DNA of 64,000 bases from positions 37,991-101,990 of the forward strand of contig JBKDAN010000026.1 in NCBI GenBank assembly GCA_046316615.1, read 5' to 3'. The notes under the pieces were generated by a model. It had not been told where the DNA came from. It saw nothing but the letters and a program-made list of their open reading frames with translations, and did no database searches. This document shows, in pieces, positions 8,641-17,634 of this stretch. The position numbers and the translations under genes are program-made. Within the stretch, counting starts at the first letter, position 1; each line of letters starts with the position of its first letter. Source of the DNA: BJHL01 sp040378885 (GTDB lineage Bacteria; Planctomycetota; Phycisphaerae; Phycisphaerales; UBA1924).

Positions 8641-9348
8641 TCACGTACCGCGCTTGTTGCCGAAGATGTCGATGTGCAGCCTTGTGCAGTAGCGCCAGCC
8701 GCGCCGCATGCAGATTTCGGCGACCCAGCGACGAACTTCCGGAGAAGGCGCAACGATGCCCTCAGGCATGAGCAGAACATCTTCGCGTTGCCAGTTGCTC
8801 AACCGGGACAGCAGCCCGTCAATCTCGGCGATATCGCCTTCGCTCTGCACGACGAACTTGATCTGCTTGTCGCTGTAGCGTGCGAGCAAGGCATTGAGTG
8901 CGGGAAGATTGATTCGGCGTTCCTCATGGCGGCGAGCCCAGGATGCGTCAGGATCGCGAGGGTCGTCCCATGGCGTGCTGTTCGCCAGCTTGGGGCTGAT
9001 GCTCACGAGATCGCAGGCCACCGGCTCAAAGACGGTGCCGGCAGTTTCGATGGTGATGTGCATTCGCGCCTTGGCGAAAGCGTCGCAGAGATCGTACAGC
9101 CGCTTGAAGATGAAAGGCTCACCTCCGGTGATGACGACGTGACGCGCACCGGTCGCGATCGCATCATTCACCAAGGACGCTATCTCTCGCAGCTGGCCTT
9201 CTGGCTTCCAACTTGCGTAGGGCGTGTCACACCACTTGCAACGCAGATTGCACCCAGACAATCGCACGAAGAAACTGGGCATGCCCGTGAGCTTCCCCTC
9301 CCCTTGCACGGAGAAGAACGTTTCGGCGATGGGAAGCGTGTCGGTCAC
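8641..9348 (-). CDS. queE: 7-carboxy-7-deazaguanine synthase
   Basis: Radical SAM enzyme of 235 aa that contracts 6-carboxy-tetrahydropterin to 7-carboxy-7-deazaguanine in queuosine synthesis. The 4Fe-4S binding set is CNLRCKWC with Cys33, 37 and 40, the normal CxxxCxxC spacing. ITGGEPF is the SAM-contact GGE motif, and the N-terminal FFSVQGEG is diagnostic for QueE. It is the last gene of a likely three-gene minus-strand run with the two small genes upstream (gaps of 20 and 16 bases). A QueD-like gene, the preceding step, lies at 41033-41845; queC and queF are not in the window. Confidence 0.93.
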   Translation of the reverse strand: MTDTLPIAETFFSVQGEGKLTGMPSFFVRLSGCNLRCKWCDTPYASWKPEGQLREIASLVNDAIATGARHVVITGGEPFIFKRLYDLCDAFAKARMHITIETAGTVFEPVACDLVSISPKLANSTPWDDPRDPDASWARRHEERRINLPALNALLARYSDKQIKFVVQSEGDIAEIDGLLSRLSNWQREDVLLMPEGIVAPSPEVRRWVAEICMRRGWRYCTRLHIDIFGNKRGT

Positions 9349-9368
9349 GGGGCCATCGTAGTGAGTCG

Positions 9369-9995
9369 TCAGGACTGTGCAAGCAGTGCGTCGATCGCCG
9401 CGACCACTCGCGGCCTGTTCTTGGCGACAATCACCGGACGAGGCAAGTAACGGGTCGCATAATGGGCCGCACCCGAGCGGTACATCTGCCGGCGGTTGGT
9501 GGATGCGATGTACTGTCGCAGATCAATCAAGTCTCCGCGGTTCACAGCCCACAGGCACACCCTGCCGACCTGCACTCGATAGAACGCCTGCCGAGGCCAG
9601 TCGAGTACATGCGCCTTCTGCGTGCCGCACGTGGTACATTCAAGCACACCCACATCGCCTCGGGAGTAAGACCGGTAGAGCGAGAAGTACCGTGCTGGGT
9701 TTCTGGTTCCCGGAGCCACAATGTGCGGGAAGAACCAAACCAGTGAAGACCGATCCTCTTGCGGCTCGATGGCGACGCGATGTCTCCATGAAGTTGCCGA
9801 TGCGACATCCATCGGGTGCTTCCACTCGCTCACCGATGTGTGGAACGTCGCTTCGCTGCGACATCTGTTGCAGCGGACTGCGGCGGTCTGTGGGAGCGGC
9901 ATGGGCGTGGGCGGGCAATCCTTCACACCTGCGTCGGCCGGCGGCAGTAGCTGCGGTCGACGGGGGGCCTTGAGCTTCTGATAGACCGTCCGCAT
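9369..9995 (-). CDS. Hypothetical protein with CxxC zinc-ribbon-like pairs
   Basis: A 208-aa protein I do not recognise. The start at 9995 (MRTVYQKLK) is chosen because upstream codons look non-coding and run towards the next gene. It has a CNRC pair near residue 40 and a CTTCG pair near residue 125, which could make a zinc-binding site, and a basic C-terminal third with many Arg and Tyr residues. No signal peptide or membrane segment is apparent. It lies 20 bases upstream of queE and 16 bases downstream of the SRPBCC gene, all on the minus strand, so co-transcription with queE is likely, though this does not prove a role in queuosine synthesis. Confidence 0.6.
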   Translation of the reverse strand: MRTVYQKLKAPRRPQLLPPADAGVKDCPPTPMPLPQTAAVRCNRCRSEATFHTSVSEWKHPMDVASATSWRHRVAIEPQEDRSSLVWFFPHIVAPGTRNPARYFSLYRSYSRGDVGVLECTTCGTQKAHVLDWPRQAFYRVQVGRVCLWAVNRGDLIDLRQYIASTNRRQMYRSGAAHYATRYLPRPVIVAKNRPRVVAAIDALLAQS

Positions 9996-10011
9996 GGTCA
10001 AGCGTACAGAC

Positions 10012-10476
10012 TCAGACCTTCGCCAGCGGTTTGCCGAACAGCTCGGCCATCTTTTCTTTGCGATACGCGAAGATGCGCTCGAGGTCGGGACGAACGAGTA
10101 ACTTCTCTGCAAGCGGACCACCCCAGTGACTGTAACTCACGCGGTCGATGCAGTTGGTGCCGCCACGATCGGGCACGAAGTTGTGCTCATGCCGCCACAA
10201 GCTGTAGGGGCCTTTGATCTGTTCGTCGATGAATCGCACGGGCGGCTCCCACGCTGATATGAGCGTGCGCCACTTCATCGGCAAACCCTTGAGCCCGATG
10301 CGATAGTCGATGAGCACGCCTTGCTTCATGTCGATAGGGAGCGGCGTGACGATCTTGAACTCGAGCCAAGGCGGCGTGAGAACGTTCAGGTTGGCAGCGT
10401 CGGCGAAGAACGGGAAGAGCTCTTCGGGCGTTCTCGGAACCCACAACGACGTTTCCAGCAATCGCACCTTCGGCAT
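10012..10476 (-). CDS. SRPBCC (START-like) superfamily ligand-binding protein
   Basis: A 154-aa cytosolic protein with the pattern of the polyketide-cyclase/START-like helix-grip fold: an N-terminal strand (RLLETSLWVP), a helix with EELFPFFADAANLNVLTPPW, and late strands with FIDEQIKGPYSLWRHEHNF. Proteins ending in this way are usually annotated as SRPBCC or as domains related to NAD-dependent epimerases; they bind hydrophobic ligands. The start at 10476 (MPKVRLL) places the first strand at the N-terminus. It heads the short minus-strand run leading to queE. The ligand is unknown. Confidence 0.75.
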   Translation of the reverse strand: MPKVRLLETSLWVPRTPEELFPFFADAANLNVLTPPWLEFKIVTPLPIDMKQGVLIDYRIGLKGLPMKWRTLISAWEPPVRFIDEQIKGPYSLWRHEHNFVPDRGGTNCIDRVSYSHWGGPLAEKLLVRPDLERIFAYRKEKMAELFGKPLAKV

Positions 10477-10541
10477 ACACGTGCTTTCGCTGCCGCGCCG
10501 CATTCAGTTTCGGTGCGTTCTTCGCCGGCCGCGCGTCGCCC

Positions 10542-12977
10542 TCAGCATGGCTGCCCCGTCAGCACGTTGAAGAAGTCGATCACATCCTGATCCTCGGGGA
10601 ATACTCCGTTGTTATTGAAATCGATGTCACTGCACGTCGCGCAGGGCGCGCCCGCGAGTGTCGCGAAGAAATCAATGACATCCTGATCTTCCGGAAACAC
10701 CTGATTGTTGTTGAAGTCGATGCCGTCGCACGCGGCCCCCACCGACAGCGTGGGCAATGGCATCAGCACCACCGCGCGGTCCGTTCCCACGCGCACCCGC
10801 ACCTGCAACTGTGCGAGAGCCTCCGCCGGGCCAGGCGTCACGCGCACGCGATACGTGCCAGGTTCCACTACCTCCGCGTTGCCCAATGTAAAGGCTCCGG
10901 CTGGCCCGCTGCTGTTCACTTCAATAGTTGCGGGCGTCGTCACCACCTCGCCTTGCCAGTCGCGCAGCGTGATGAGCATGTCGCCCGCGCCCGTCGCGGT
11001 TGTGAGTCGGGGCAGCGATACGACGCTCTGCACGCCATCAACCTTGCCCGTCAAGTTCGCGCGCCACGTATTGAACTGCTGCTGCAACACGGGCACGACA
11101 TCCGGCGCGTTTCCAGACACATTTGCGACATTCAGCGCGAGGAAGTAATCTCCCTCCGCACACCCCGTCGTCGAGACCCACGTGCCCGCAGCGCCAAAGG
11201 GCTGCCCCGCCGGCGCACCGCGATTTTCCAGTACTGTCAGCCTGCCCACATTCACTCGCGCAACAACGTCGTTGTCGCCATCGCCGTCCACATCATGGAC
11301 TGCGATCGACACAGGCAGACCCACCACCGCGCCCACGCGTAGCCCGCTTCCTGCGCTGAAGACCACACCATTTGCGCTGCCCGCCACGCCACGATGCGTC
11401 GCCAGCCCGCCCGACCCGCCAATGAGCAAGTCATCAATCCCGTCGCCCGTCACATCTCCGCTCGCCACGCACGCGGGAGGCACCCGGGCCGCGACGGGCG
11501 ACCGCGCTGTGAGCACGCCCGCGCTATTGCTCACAATCTGAAACTCGTTGCCGGCGTTGTTCAGCGTCACCGCCAAGTCGTCATCGTTGTCACCATCAAA
11601 ATCACCCGTCACGATGTTTCGCGCAGGCCCCGCCAACAGCGCCGCAGGCCTGGCGAACAGGTCCACCGCGCCGCCCGCTGCCGTCCGATTCTCCACCACT
11701 ACCACCTGCGACACTCCCGTGATCGCTACCGCAAAATCATCATCGCCGTCGCGATCTACATCCATAGGGGTCATATCAGCAGGCAACTGCCCCAGCGTCA
11801 CGCTCGCGACTTCGCTGAACACGCCCAGCGCGTTGCGATACACCCTCAGCACGCCCCCACCTGTCAGCGCCACGACATCGTTCTGCCCATCGCGGTTCAC
11901 ATCACTCACGATCAGATCGCGCACATCCGTCGCGAGCCCCACGGTCGACAGCGCACCGCCAACGCCGCCATCCATTGCGGCAATCGGCGCCGTGCCCAGC
12001 CTTCCCACCACCGTCTCCGCCAAAGGGCCGCCGCTTAGATCGCCAATCGCCATCGCATTCAATGAAGGCCCCACGCTCGTCGCAACGCTCGGAGCGAGCG
12101 TGGGCGCACCACGCGTGAATGCCGGCAGCGCAGCCCTTCGATCTGATGAATTCTCATAACGCAGCACGCTCCCTCCAAGCGTTGTCACTGCCACATCGCC
12201 CAGTTGGCTCCCCAGGAGATCCCCCGTAGCAATAACGCCAAAGCCCGGCCCACCCGACCCCGGATAGACGCCCCCGCACCGATCGCTATCACCGAGTCGC
12301 GCGACGATCACATATCCAATTTGCGCGGTCGTCGCAAAGCTCGCAGGCGGAGCCCCGCATGCGGTAGGCGATTCGGAATCACAACTGCACCGCCCGTCGC
12401 CACCTTGCGCTCGCGCCGCTTCCATCGCGGCCATCAATCTCGCTGGCAAATCTCCAGCGGTGTTCTGCGCCGCCGCCATCGCACCCGTAACCACCGAAGG
12501 CCCCGTGAGCACATTCCCCTGAATCGCATACGCCATTGTCCCCGTCTTGCCAGCGTACGTGTACGTGAACTGCCCGCTCACACCGCCTGCCCAGGCGCCC
12601 GCAGAGCTTCCTGTAAACGTCGTCCCGCGCCCAAACACATCGGCGATGCCATACTGCCGCAGCTGGTGGTCGGCATCGACGCTGGGGAGCCCAGCAACGA
12701 TCTCCGTCGGATCAACACCCTCCAGCAATCGATCTCGGATGTACGTTCGCGTGACGAGCAACGATTCCACAAACGACTGTGCCGCCGCTGCGCCCACGCC
12801 CGTCACCACAACAGGCGAGCCCGCCCGCAGGTCAAAGCCCGTCAGACACGTTGCGCTGGCGATACCCACCTCGCGCGTGCGGGTATCAATCAAAATGATC
12901 GACCATGTCGCATGTGCCGGCGAAGCAATGCCCGCAACACTCATCAAAGCCAACGCGATAGTCGTGCGACGTGTCAT
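10542..12977 (-). CDS. Secreted DUF1028 - VCBS/FG-GAP repeat - dockerin-like protein
   Basis: Exported protein of 811 aa. Residues 1-23 form a signal peptide ending AHA. Residues about 24-240 match DUF1028, an Ntn-hydrolase-like family (TWSIILIDTRTREVGIA..., GVGAAAAQSFV). A long middle section (about 245-620) holds repeated VCBS/FG-GAP units seen as DVNRDGQNDVVAL, DVDRDGDDDFAVA, DFDGDNDDDLAVT and DVDGDGDNDVVAR, expected to fold into a calcium-binding beta-propeller. The last 65 residues carry two copies of DFNNN(Q/G)VFPEDQDVIDFF flanked by cysteines, a dockerin-like tail shared with the protein at 56012-58684. Likely an extracellular or surface-attached protein; the substrate is unknown. Confidence 0.85.
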   Translation of the reverse strand: MTRRTTIALALMSVAGIASPAHATWSIILIDTRTREVGIASATCLTGFDLRAGSPVVVTGVGAAAAQSFVESLLVTRTYIRDRLLEGVDPTEIVAGLPSVDADHQLRQYGIADVFGRGTTFTGSSAGAWAGGVSGQFTYTYAGKTGTMAYAIQGNVLTGPSVVTGAMAAAQNTAGDLPARLMAAMEAARAQGGDGRCSCDSESPTACGAPPASFATTAQIGYVIVARLGDSDRCGGVYPGSGGPGFGVIATGDLLGSQLGDVAVTTLGGSVLRYENSSDRRAALPAFTRGAPTLAPSVATSVGPSLNAMAIGDLSGGPLAETVVGRLGTAPIAAMDGGVGGALSTVGLATDVRDLIVSDVNRDGQNDVVALTGGGVLRVYRNALGVFSEVASVTLGQLPADMTPMDVDRDGDDDFAVAITGVSQVVVVENRTAAGGAVDLFARPAALLAGPARNIVTGDFDGDNDDDLAVTLNNAGNEFQIVSNSAGVLTARSPVAARVPPACVASGDVTGDGIDDLLIGGSGGLATHRGVAGSANGVVFSAGSGLRVGAVVGLPVSIAVHDVDGDGDNDVVARVNVGRLTVLENRGAPAGQPFGAAGTWVSTTGCAEGDYFLALNVANVSGNAPDVVPVLQQQFNTWRANLTGKVDGVQSVVSLPRLTTATGAGDMLITLRDWQGEVVTTPATIEVNSSGPAGAFTLGNAEVVEPGTYRVRVTPGPAEALAQLQVRVRVGTDRAVVLMPLPTLSVGAACDGIDFNNNQVFPEDQDVIDFFATLAGAPCATCSDIDFNNNGVFPEDQDVIDFFNVLTGQPC

Positions 12978-13031
12978 TCCGTCATGGTAATCGACACGTC
13001 AAGCCGCCGGATGCACCTACTCCACCGCAAA

Positions 13032-13565
13032 CTACCACGCTCCGCGAAGTTCGTTCACCAGATCGCGGGCCAGCCGCTGGGCGGCGGCGTTCTCGCCAAG
13101 TTCCAGCGTTTCTCCGGAGGGACGACTGGGAACGAAACTGTCGGCGGCGGAGAAGTTCCGGCGAGCCTTGATAACTTCGCCTGAGCGGTTGTCGCGCCAC
13201 TCGAAATCTACGGTGATCTGGACGGCAAGCTCTTGGACCAATCCGGTGACGTTGTTCGAACTGATGCGCCGCATGCGAACGTCGGTAATCACTCCCGACA
13301 GCGTGCTTGCTGCTTGGCCCGATTGCACGACCCGCATGGGCGTGTTGCCCTGAATCTGCTTGATGACCGAGTCAGTCAGCAACTGCTCCATGCCAGGCGT
13401 CGCGGTGAGGTTGCGAAAAATCGGTACGCTGATCGATGACACTGATGAGTCGTATGTCGAGGTGGCGGCGTAGCCCAGTCGCGGGTCCTTTGCGCAGCCA
13501 ACAAGGCCAATGACAGCACCAAGCAACGCCAGTGCGCCCAGGACGACAGTGCGGGTGAGCTTCAC
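13032..13565 (-). CDS. LptE-like outer-membrane lipoprotein
   Basis: A 177-aa protein with a lipoprotein signal peptide ending in the lipobox LVGC (Cys24). The mature part follows the LptE pattern: a strand with SVPIFRNLTATPGMEQLLTDSVIKQI, then alternating strands (TLSGVITDVRMRRIS) and a final amphipathic helix (AAQRLARDLVNELRG). LptE plugs the LPS-assembly porin LptD. The GTG start at 13565 overlaps the TGA of the upstream BamD-like gene in a GTGA arrangement, so the two are translationally coupled. The LptE assignment rests on pattern and context rather than a strong motif. Confidence 0.75.
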   Translation of the reverse strand: MKLTRTVVLGALALLGAVIGLVGCAKDPRLGYAATSTYDSSVSSISVPIFRNLTATPGMEQLLTDSVIKQIQGNTPMRVVQSGQAASTLSGVITDVRMRRISSNNVTGLVQELAVQITVDFEWRDNRSGEVIKARRNFSAADSFVPSRPSGETLELGENAAAQRLARDLVNELRGAW

Positions 13566-14614
13566 TTGGTCGCCTCCGCCGCGGCAGGTTGCACGCTTTG
13601 CAGCGGCTGCACGTCACCCGCAATAGCTGGGTGATCGGTATCGATCTTCTGGACCAGCGTCAGTGCTTCCTGAGCGGCGGCAGTCTTGGGGTGGCGCTTG
13701 ACGAGTCGCACGAGTGTCAGCCGGGCAGCCACCGGGTCGTCACGACGGACATACCACTGAGCCGTGTTCAGCATGCTCGCGGCGCGACTTTCGTCGAGGC
13801 GGGCCTGCAGTCCGTCGGTCAGACCTGCTTCTTGTGCCGCACCGGGGTACTCGAGCTGGAATGTCTCCACCTGCACCGATGCGTCGGTCAGCACGCTCGA
13901 GTCGTAGGCCGGACCTTTGAACTGCGCGACGGTGGCGTAGGTGCGGCGCTGCATCGCCTGCTGGCGGAGGTCGCTACGGGGGTAGAGCTTTACGAAAGTG
14001 TCGTAGGTCTCGACGGCCATGGGGAGGTCGCGTTCGCTCGCGTAATGATCAGCCAGCGTCATGAGCGCGCGTTCAGCCAGCTTGCTGCCCGGCATGCGCT
14101 CGTTGATTCGCAGGACGATCTCTTCAGCGACGGGCACGCCGTCATCCATGCGGATGCCGAAGAGACCTGGCTTGTTGCGCCCGCCGAAGTACAGCTTCGC
14201 AACGTCGAGCTCGCGTTCGAGGCTGGTCACGAAGAACTCGCTGGCGGGGTAGTTCTTGACGACTTCTTCATAGTCGTACAAGGCCTCATACTCGTCGTCT
14301 TGCGCCAGCTTCGAGTTGCCACGCAGGTAGTACGCCTCGGGAATCTGAGGCGATTGACCGCCCGCGTTTCGTTCGAGCCACTGGGTGAGCAGGTCCTGAG
14401 CTTTGCCCGCCTGCAAATTTGCGAGCAGTCGGCGAGCTTCGAGCATCACCTGTTCATCAGCGCTCAGTGATCGCGGCGCACTGGCGGCACGCACCGGCTG
14501 CGGAGCCGGTGGAGGTGCGTTTGACGGCTCATCGAGGATCTTCACTTGTGCGAACGCCCCCGCTGCGATCGTCCATGTCGCTCCCGCTACCAGCATGCTC
14601 AGCCTGCGCATCAT
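13562..14614 (-). CDS. BamD-like TPR protein (outer-membrane assembly)
   Basis: About 350 aa; starts at 14614 or 14611 (MMRRLSML). A signal peptide ends near AGAFAQ with no clear lipobox cysteine, unlike classic BamD. The body is a string of TPR-like helix pairs with BamD-type lines such as AYYLRGNSKLAQDDEYEALYDYEEVVKNYPASEF and KLAERALMTLADHYASERDLPMAVETYDTFVKLYPRSD (shown here only in part as the key YP and NYP turns). BamD scaffolds the beta-barrel assembly machine; planctomycete homologues are usually annotated this way or as YbgF/CpoB-like. Coupled by a GTGA overlap to the LptE-like gene. It is divergent from the glycosylase gene, 28 bases away. Confidence 0.75.
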   Translation of the reverse strand: MMRRLSMLVAGATWTIAAGAFAQVKILDEPSNAPPPAPQPVRAASAPRSLSADEQVMLEARRLLANLQAGKAQDLLTQWLERNAGGQSPQIPEAYYLRGNSKLAQDDEYEALYDYEEVVKNYPASEFFVTSLERELDVAKLYFGGRNKPGLFGIRMDDGVPVAEEIVLRINERMPGSKLAERALMTLADHYASERDLPMAVETYDTFVKLYPRSDLRQQAMQRRTYATVAQFKGPAYDSSVLTDASVQVETFQLEYPGAAQEAGLTDGLQARLDESRAASMLNTAQWYVRRDDPVAARLTLVRLVKRHPKTAAAQEALTLVQKIDTDHPAIAGDVQPLQSVQPAAAEATK

Positions 14615-14642
14615 GCAGCAGGATAGTGCCCAACACTGCACC

Positions 14643-15551
14643 ATGCCTGAGCTTCCTGACATCGAGGCTTATGCCCATGCACTGCGGCGACTGGTGGTCG
14701 GTCACCCCCTGCAGAGCATCAGCGTCACCAGTCCGTTTCTGCTGCGTTCGGTCGAGCCGCCCATTGACGTGGTGGAAGGCAGCGTTGTGAAGGGGATTTC
14801 CCGGCTTGGGAAACGGGTTGTTTTTGAGACGAACCCAGCCGGGCGCGAGTCGGTTTTCATGATCGTGCATTTGATGATCGCCGGACGCTTTCTCTGGCTT
14901 GAGCCGGGCAAGAAGCCTCCGGGAAGGATCACCCAGGCCCTGTTCCGGTTTCCGCATGGCACGTTGGCACTTACAGAAGCCAGCACCCAGAAACGAGCCT
15001 CGCTCACACTTATCGAGGGATTGAAGGGGCTTGCAGCACATGACCCAGGCGGGATGGACCCGCTTTCCGCGGATTTGCGGAGCTTTGCGGCGGCGCTGCA
15101 GGCGACCAACCGGACGATCAAGCGGGCGTTGACTGATCCGCGCACATTCAGCGGCATTGGCAATGCGTACAGCGATGAGATACTGCACGCGGCACGACTC
15201 TCGCCTATTGCGCAAACGCAGAAGCTATCTCATGAACAGATCGCTCAACTGCATCTTGCGATGCAACAGACGCTGACGCACTGGTGTGACAAGCTCCGCG
15301 CCGAGTTCGATGGGCACTTTCCGAAGTCGGGCGAAGTGACGGCTTTTCGCCCCGAATTCGCGGTGCACGGCAAGTTTGGCCAAGCGTGCCCGGTATGCGG
15401 ATCGCCCGTGCAACGCATTGTGCGAGCGGACAACGAGATCAACTACTGCGCCACATGCCAGACGGACGGCACCGTGCTTGCGGACCGGTCGCTTTCTCGG
15501 CTGCTCAAGGATGACTGGCCCCGCACGCTTGAAGAGTGGCAGGCGGAATAG
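14643..15551 (+). CDS. Fpg/Nei family DNA glycosylase
   Basis: Base-excision repair enzyme of 302 aa that removes oxidised bases and cleaves the abasic site. It begins MPELPDIE: after Met removal Pro1 is the Schiff-base nucleophile and Glu2 the acid. The helix-two-turn-helix region (AALQATNRTIKRALTDP) is followed by FSGIGNAYSDEIL, and the C-terminal zinc finger has CPVCG plus CATCQ. The variant PELPDIE in place of PELPEVE, and a zinc finger ending DGTVLADRSLSRLLKDDWP, suggest a divergent Fpg/Nei subfamily, so mutM or nei is not assigned. Confidence 0.9.
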   Translation: MPELPDIEAYAHALRRLVVGHPLQSISVTSPFLLRSVEPPIDVVEGSVVKGISRLGKRVVFETNPAGRESVFMIVHLMIAGRFLWLEPGKKPPGRITQALFRFPHGTLALTEASTQKRASLTLIEGLKGLAAHDPGGMDPLSADLRSFAAALQATNRTIKRALTDPRTFSGIGNAYSDEILHAARLSPIAQTQKLSHEQIAQLHLAMQQTLTHWCDKLRAEFDGHFPKSGEVTAFRPEFAVHGKFGQACPVCGSPVQRIVRADNEINYCATCQTDGTVLADRSLSRLLKDDWPRTLEEWQAE

Positions 15552-15553
15552 CT

Positions 15554-16429
15554 TCACGTGCCGCTGCTGAGACGCGGGGTATCGGCCCAGCGCAGACGGC
15601 CGATGATGCGGGCCCACCAATCACTTGCGTCGTTGTGGACGAAGTTGACGCCATGCGCATGCTTGGTGATCGTGATGCGATCGCCAGTCCGTAGCGGCGT
15701 GTGTGATTGGCCATCAAGGACGAGCGTTGTGCCCAGGTGGCCATCAGAGTCGTTGACGCGTTCGGCGACGATAGAGATTGTACTGGAGCCTCCGACCACC
15801 ACGGGGCGGAAGCTGAGCGACTGAGCGGCTATAGGCGTGATGGCGAAGGCGTCGAGCGTCGGATCGAGCAAAGGGCCGCCTGCGGAGAGGTTGTACGCGG
15901 TTGAACCGACCGGGCTTGCGACGATGAGGCCATCGCCGCGAATGACTGGCCCAGCATGGCCATCGACGCTCAGTGTGAGGGTGATGAGTCGGTACGGCGG
16001 GCCTGAAGTGACGACCGCGTCGTTGAGCGCAATGGACTCGAACTTCTTCGCACCTGATTTGTCAGTCACGCTGACGCGCAGCAGGTTGTATGTGCGGATG
16101 GGCAGCGGGAACTTGTCGTTAAAGAGTTCTGACGCGTGCTGCATGACGGTGGCGACATCGAACGCAGCCAGAAAGCCAAGTCGACCGAGATTGACGCCCA
16201 ACATCGCGCCCTTGGGGCTGGCGCAGCGGCGAGCCTGACTCAGCAGCGTGCCATCGCCGCCGAAGACGACGAACAGGTCGGCGTCGCAGAACTCGTCAGG
16301 CAACGGTGAGCCGTCGGCGGGCAGTTCGCCCAGCAACGTGCCAAAGTGCTGCACGACGCGGCGGACCTCGGCGGCGGCGTGGGCGGCGGCGGGCTTTTCG
16401 GGGTTGACGAGCAGAAGCGTGCGGCGCAT
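15554..16429 (-). CDS. nadK: NAD kinase
   Basis: Phosphorylates NAD+ to NADP+. The 291-aa protein has the diagnostic GGDGT at 57-61 and ALNDAVVTSG (family NE/D motif) in the middle, followed by GDGLIVASPVGSTAYNLSAGGP, the conserved core of the second domain, and a C-terminal half ending in a strand with VLDGQSH. The length is normal. It converges with the glycosylase gene, with 2 bases between stops, and is divergent from the GT9 gene with a 121-base spacer. Confidence 0.94.
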   Translation of the reverse strand: MRRTLLLVNPEKPAAAHAAAEVRRVVQHFGTLLGELPADGSPLPDEFCDADLFVVFGGDGTLLSQARRCASPKGAMLGVNLGRLGFLAAFDVATVMQHASELFNDKFPLPIRTYNLLRVSVTDKSGAKKFESIALNDAVVTSGPPYRLITLTLSVDGHAGPVIRGDGLIVASPVGSTAYNLSAGGPLLDPTLDAFAITPIAAQSLSFRPVVVGGSSTISIVAERVNDSDGHLGTTLVLDGQSHTPLRTGDRITITKHAHGVNFVHNDASDWWARIIGRLRWADTPRLSSGT

Positions 16430-16550
16430 GAGCGAGTTTACTCGGACGGCTCCATCGCGTGACGCAAGTTTGCCGCGATCTTCATGACAATCGTTTCGAC
16501 TGGCTGGAGCCGAGGGCGGCAGATCATGACAGATCTACGATGCCACCCTC

Positions 16551-17582
16551 ATGGGCACGATGCCTTCAGCCGAGCGCATTCTCATCATCCGCCCCAGCGC
16601 ACTGGGAGATGTGGCTCGCAGCGTGCCCGTGCTTGCCAGTTTGCGAGCGGCGTATCCGAAAGCTCGTATTGACTGGCTTGTTCGCGACGCGTTTGCGCCG
16701 GTGCTGAGCAGCCATCCGGCGTTGAGTAACGTCGTTCTCTTTCCGCGAAACGACTTCAGCCGTTGGTTCAAGACCCTGAACGTGCGAGCGTTGCGGGGCT
16801 ATCTGCGTAGCCTCGCAGAGCCGGGGTACGACCTTGTGTTTGATTGCCAGGGTCTGGCACGTAGCGGGCTGCTTGCATGGGCAACCAAGGCCCCCACGCG
16901 TATGGGCACTCGCGACGCTCGCGAATGTGCTTGGCTGGCGTACTCGCATCGTGTTCGCACGCCCGCCGTCATTCACACGGTTGACAAGGCCCTGGCGTTA
17001 CTCGAGCATGTGCACATCCCGGTCCAGCGAGACGCGGCAGCGTGCAGGTTGTACTCCAGCGAGAGTTCACGAGAGTGGCTGGCAAACCAAACATTTTCGA
17101 ATGATCGCTACGCGGTCCTCAGCCCTACGAGCGCGTGGCCGGCCAAGCAGTGGCCTGCCGAGCGCTTCGCCCAGCTTGCTCGTCATCTGATCTCGCGTGG
17201 CGTCACCTGCGTCGTCACAGGCGGCGGCAAGGAGCGCGACCAGGTGCAGCCGCTGCTCACCCTTGCATCAGCCAATCGCCGCGTCATCGACCTGATGGGC
17301 GCAACGGACGTCGCGCAGCTCATGGCAGTCATCGAGCGAGCTGCACTGGTCGTGGCGAATGACTCGGCCGCGCTGCATATGGGCGTGGGCTTTGATCGCC
17401 CTTGCGTGGGCCTCTTGGGGCCGACGGATCCACGATTGGCGTGTCCATACGGCAGAGCAAAAGACCTGATTCAACACGTGCAACCGGGCGATGAGTTCTA
17501 CTTTCGCGATAATCGCAGCGCGGGCATGATGAGCAGGATCAGTGTCGCGGAAGTCATTGAGGCGTGTGAAGCGCGGCTGTGA
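16551..17582 (+). CDS. Glycosyltransferase family 9 (heptosyltransferase-like)
   Basis: A 343-aa GT-B enzyme of the ADP-heptose:LPS heptosyltransferase family. The N-terminus has ILIIRPSALGDVARSVPVLASLR, the usual acceptor-domain start. The C-terminal nucleotide-sugar domain shows SPTSAWPAKQWP, then VVANDSAALHMGVGFDRPCVGLLGPTDP, matching the family's (D/N)SG-x-x-H signature. Starts at 16551 or 16560. It probably adds a sugar to lipopolysaccharide core or another surface glycan. A hairpin directly follows the stop codon. Confidence 0.9.
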   Translation: MGTMPSAERILIIRPSALGDVARSVPVLASLRAAYPKARIDWLVRDAFAPVLSSHPALSNVVLFPRNDFSRWFKTLNVRALRGYLRSLAEPGYDLVFDCQGLARSGLLAWATKAPTRMGTRDARECAWLAYSHRVRTPAVIHTVDKALALLEHVHIPVQRDAAACRLYSSESSREWLANQTFSNDRYAVLSPTSAWPAKQWPAERFAQLARHLISRGVTCVVTGGGKERDQVQPLLTLASANRRVIDLMGATDVAQLMAVIERAALVVANDSAALHMGVGFDRPCVGLLGPTDPRLACPYGRAKDLIQHVQPGDEFYFRDNRSAGMMSRISVAEVIEACEARL

Positions 17583-17584
17583 AA

Positions 17585-17607
17585 ACGGCTCGCCGAAGGC
17601 GAGCCGT
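17585..17607 (+). terminator. Hairpin between convergent genes
   Basis: Perfect 10-bp inverted repeat ACGGCTCGCC / GGCGAGCCGT with a GAA loop, starting 3 bases after the GT9 stop and ending 28 bases before the stop of the convergent prepilin gene. There is no long T run on either side, so it may act as a weak two-way terminator or as an mRNA 3'-end stabiliser. Confidence 0.65.
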
Positions 17608-17634
17608 GAAGTGACACGTGCATCGGGGGTGCTC

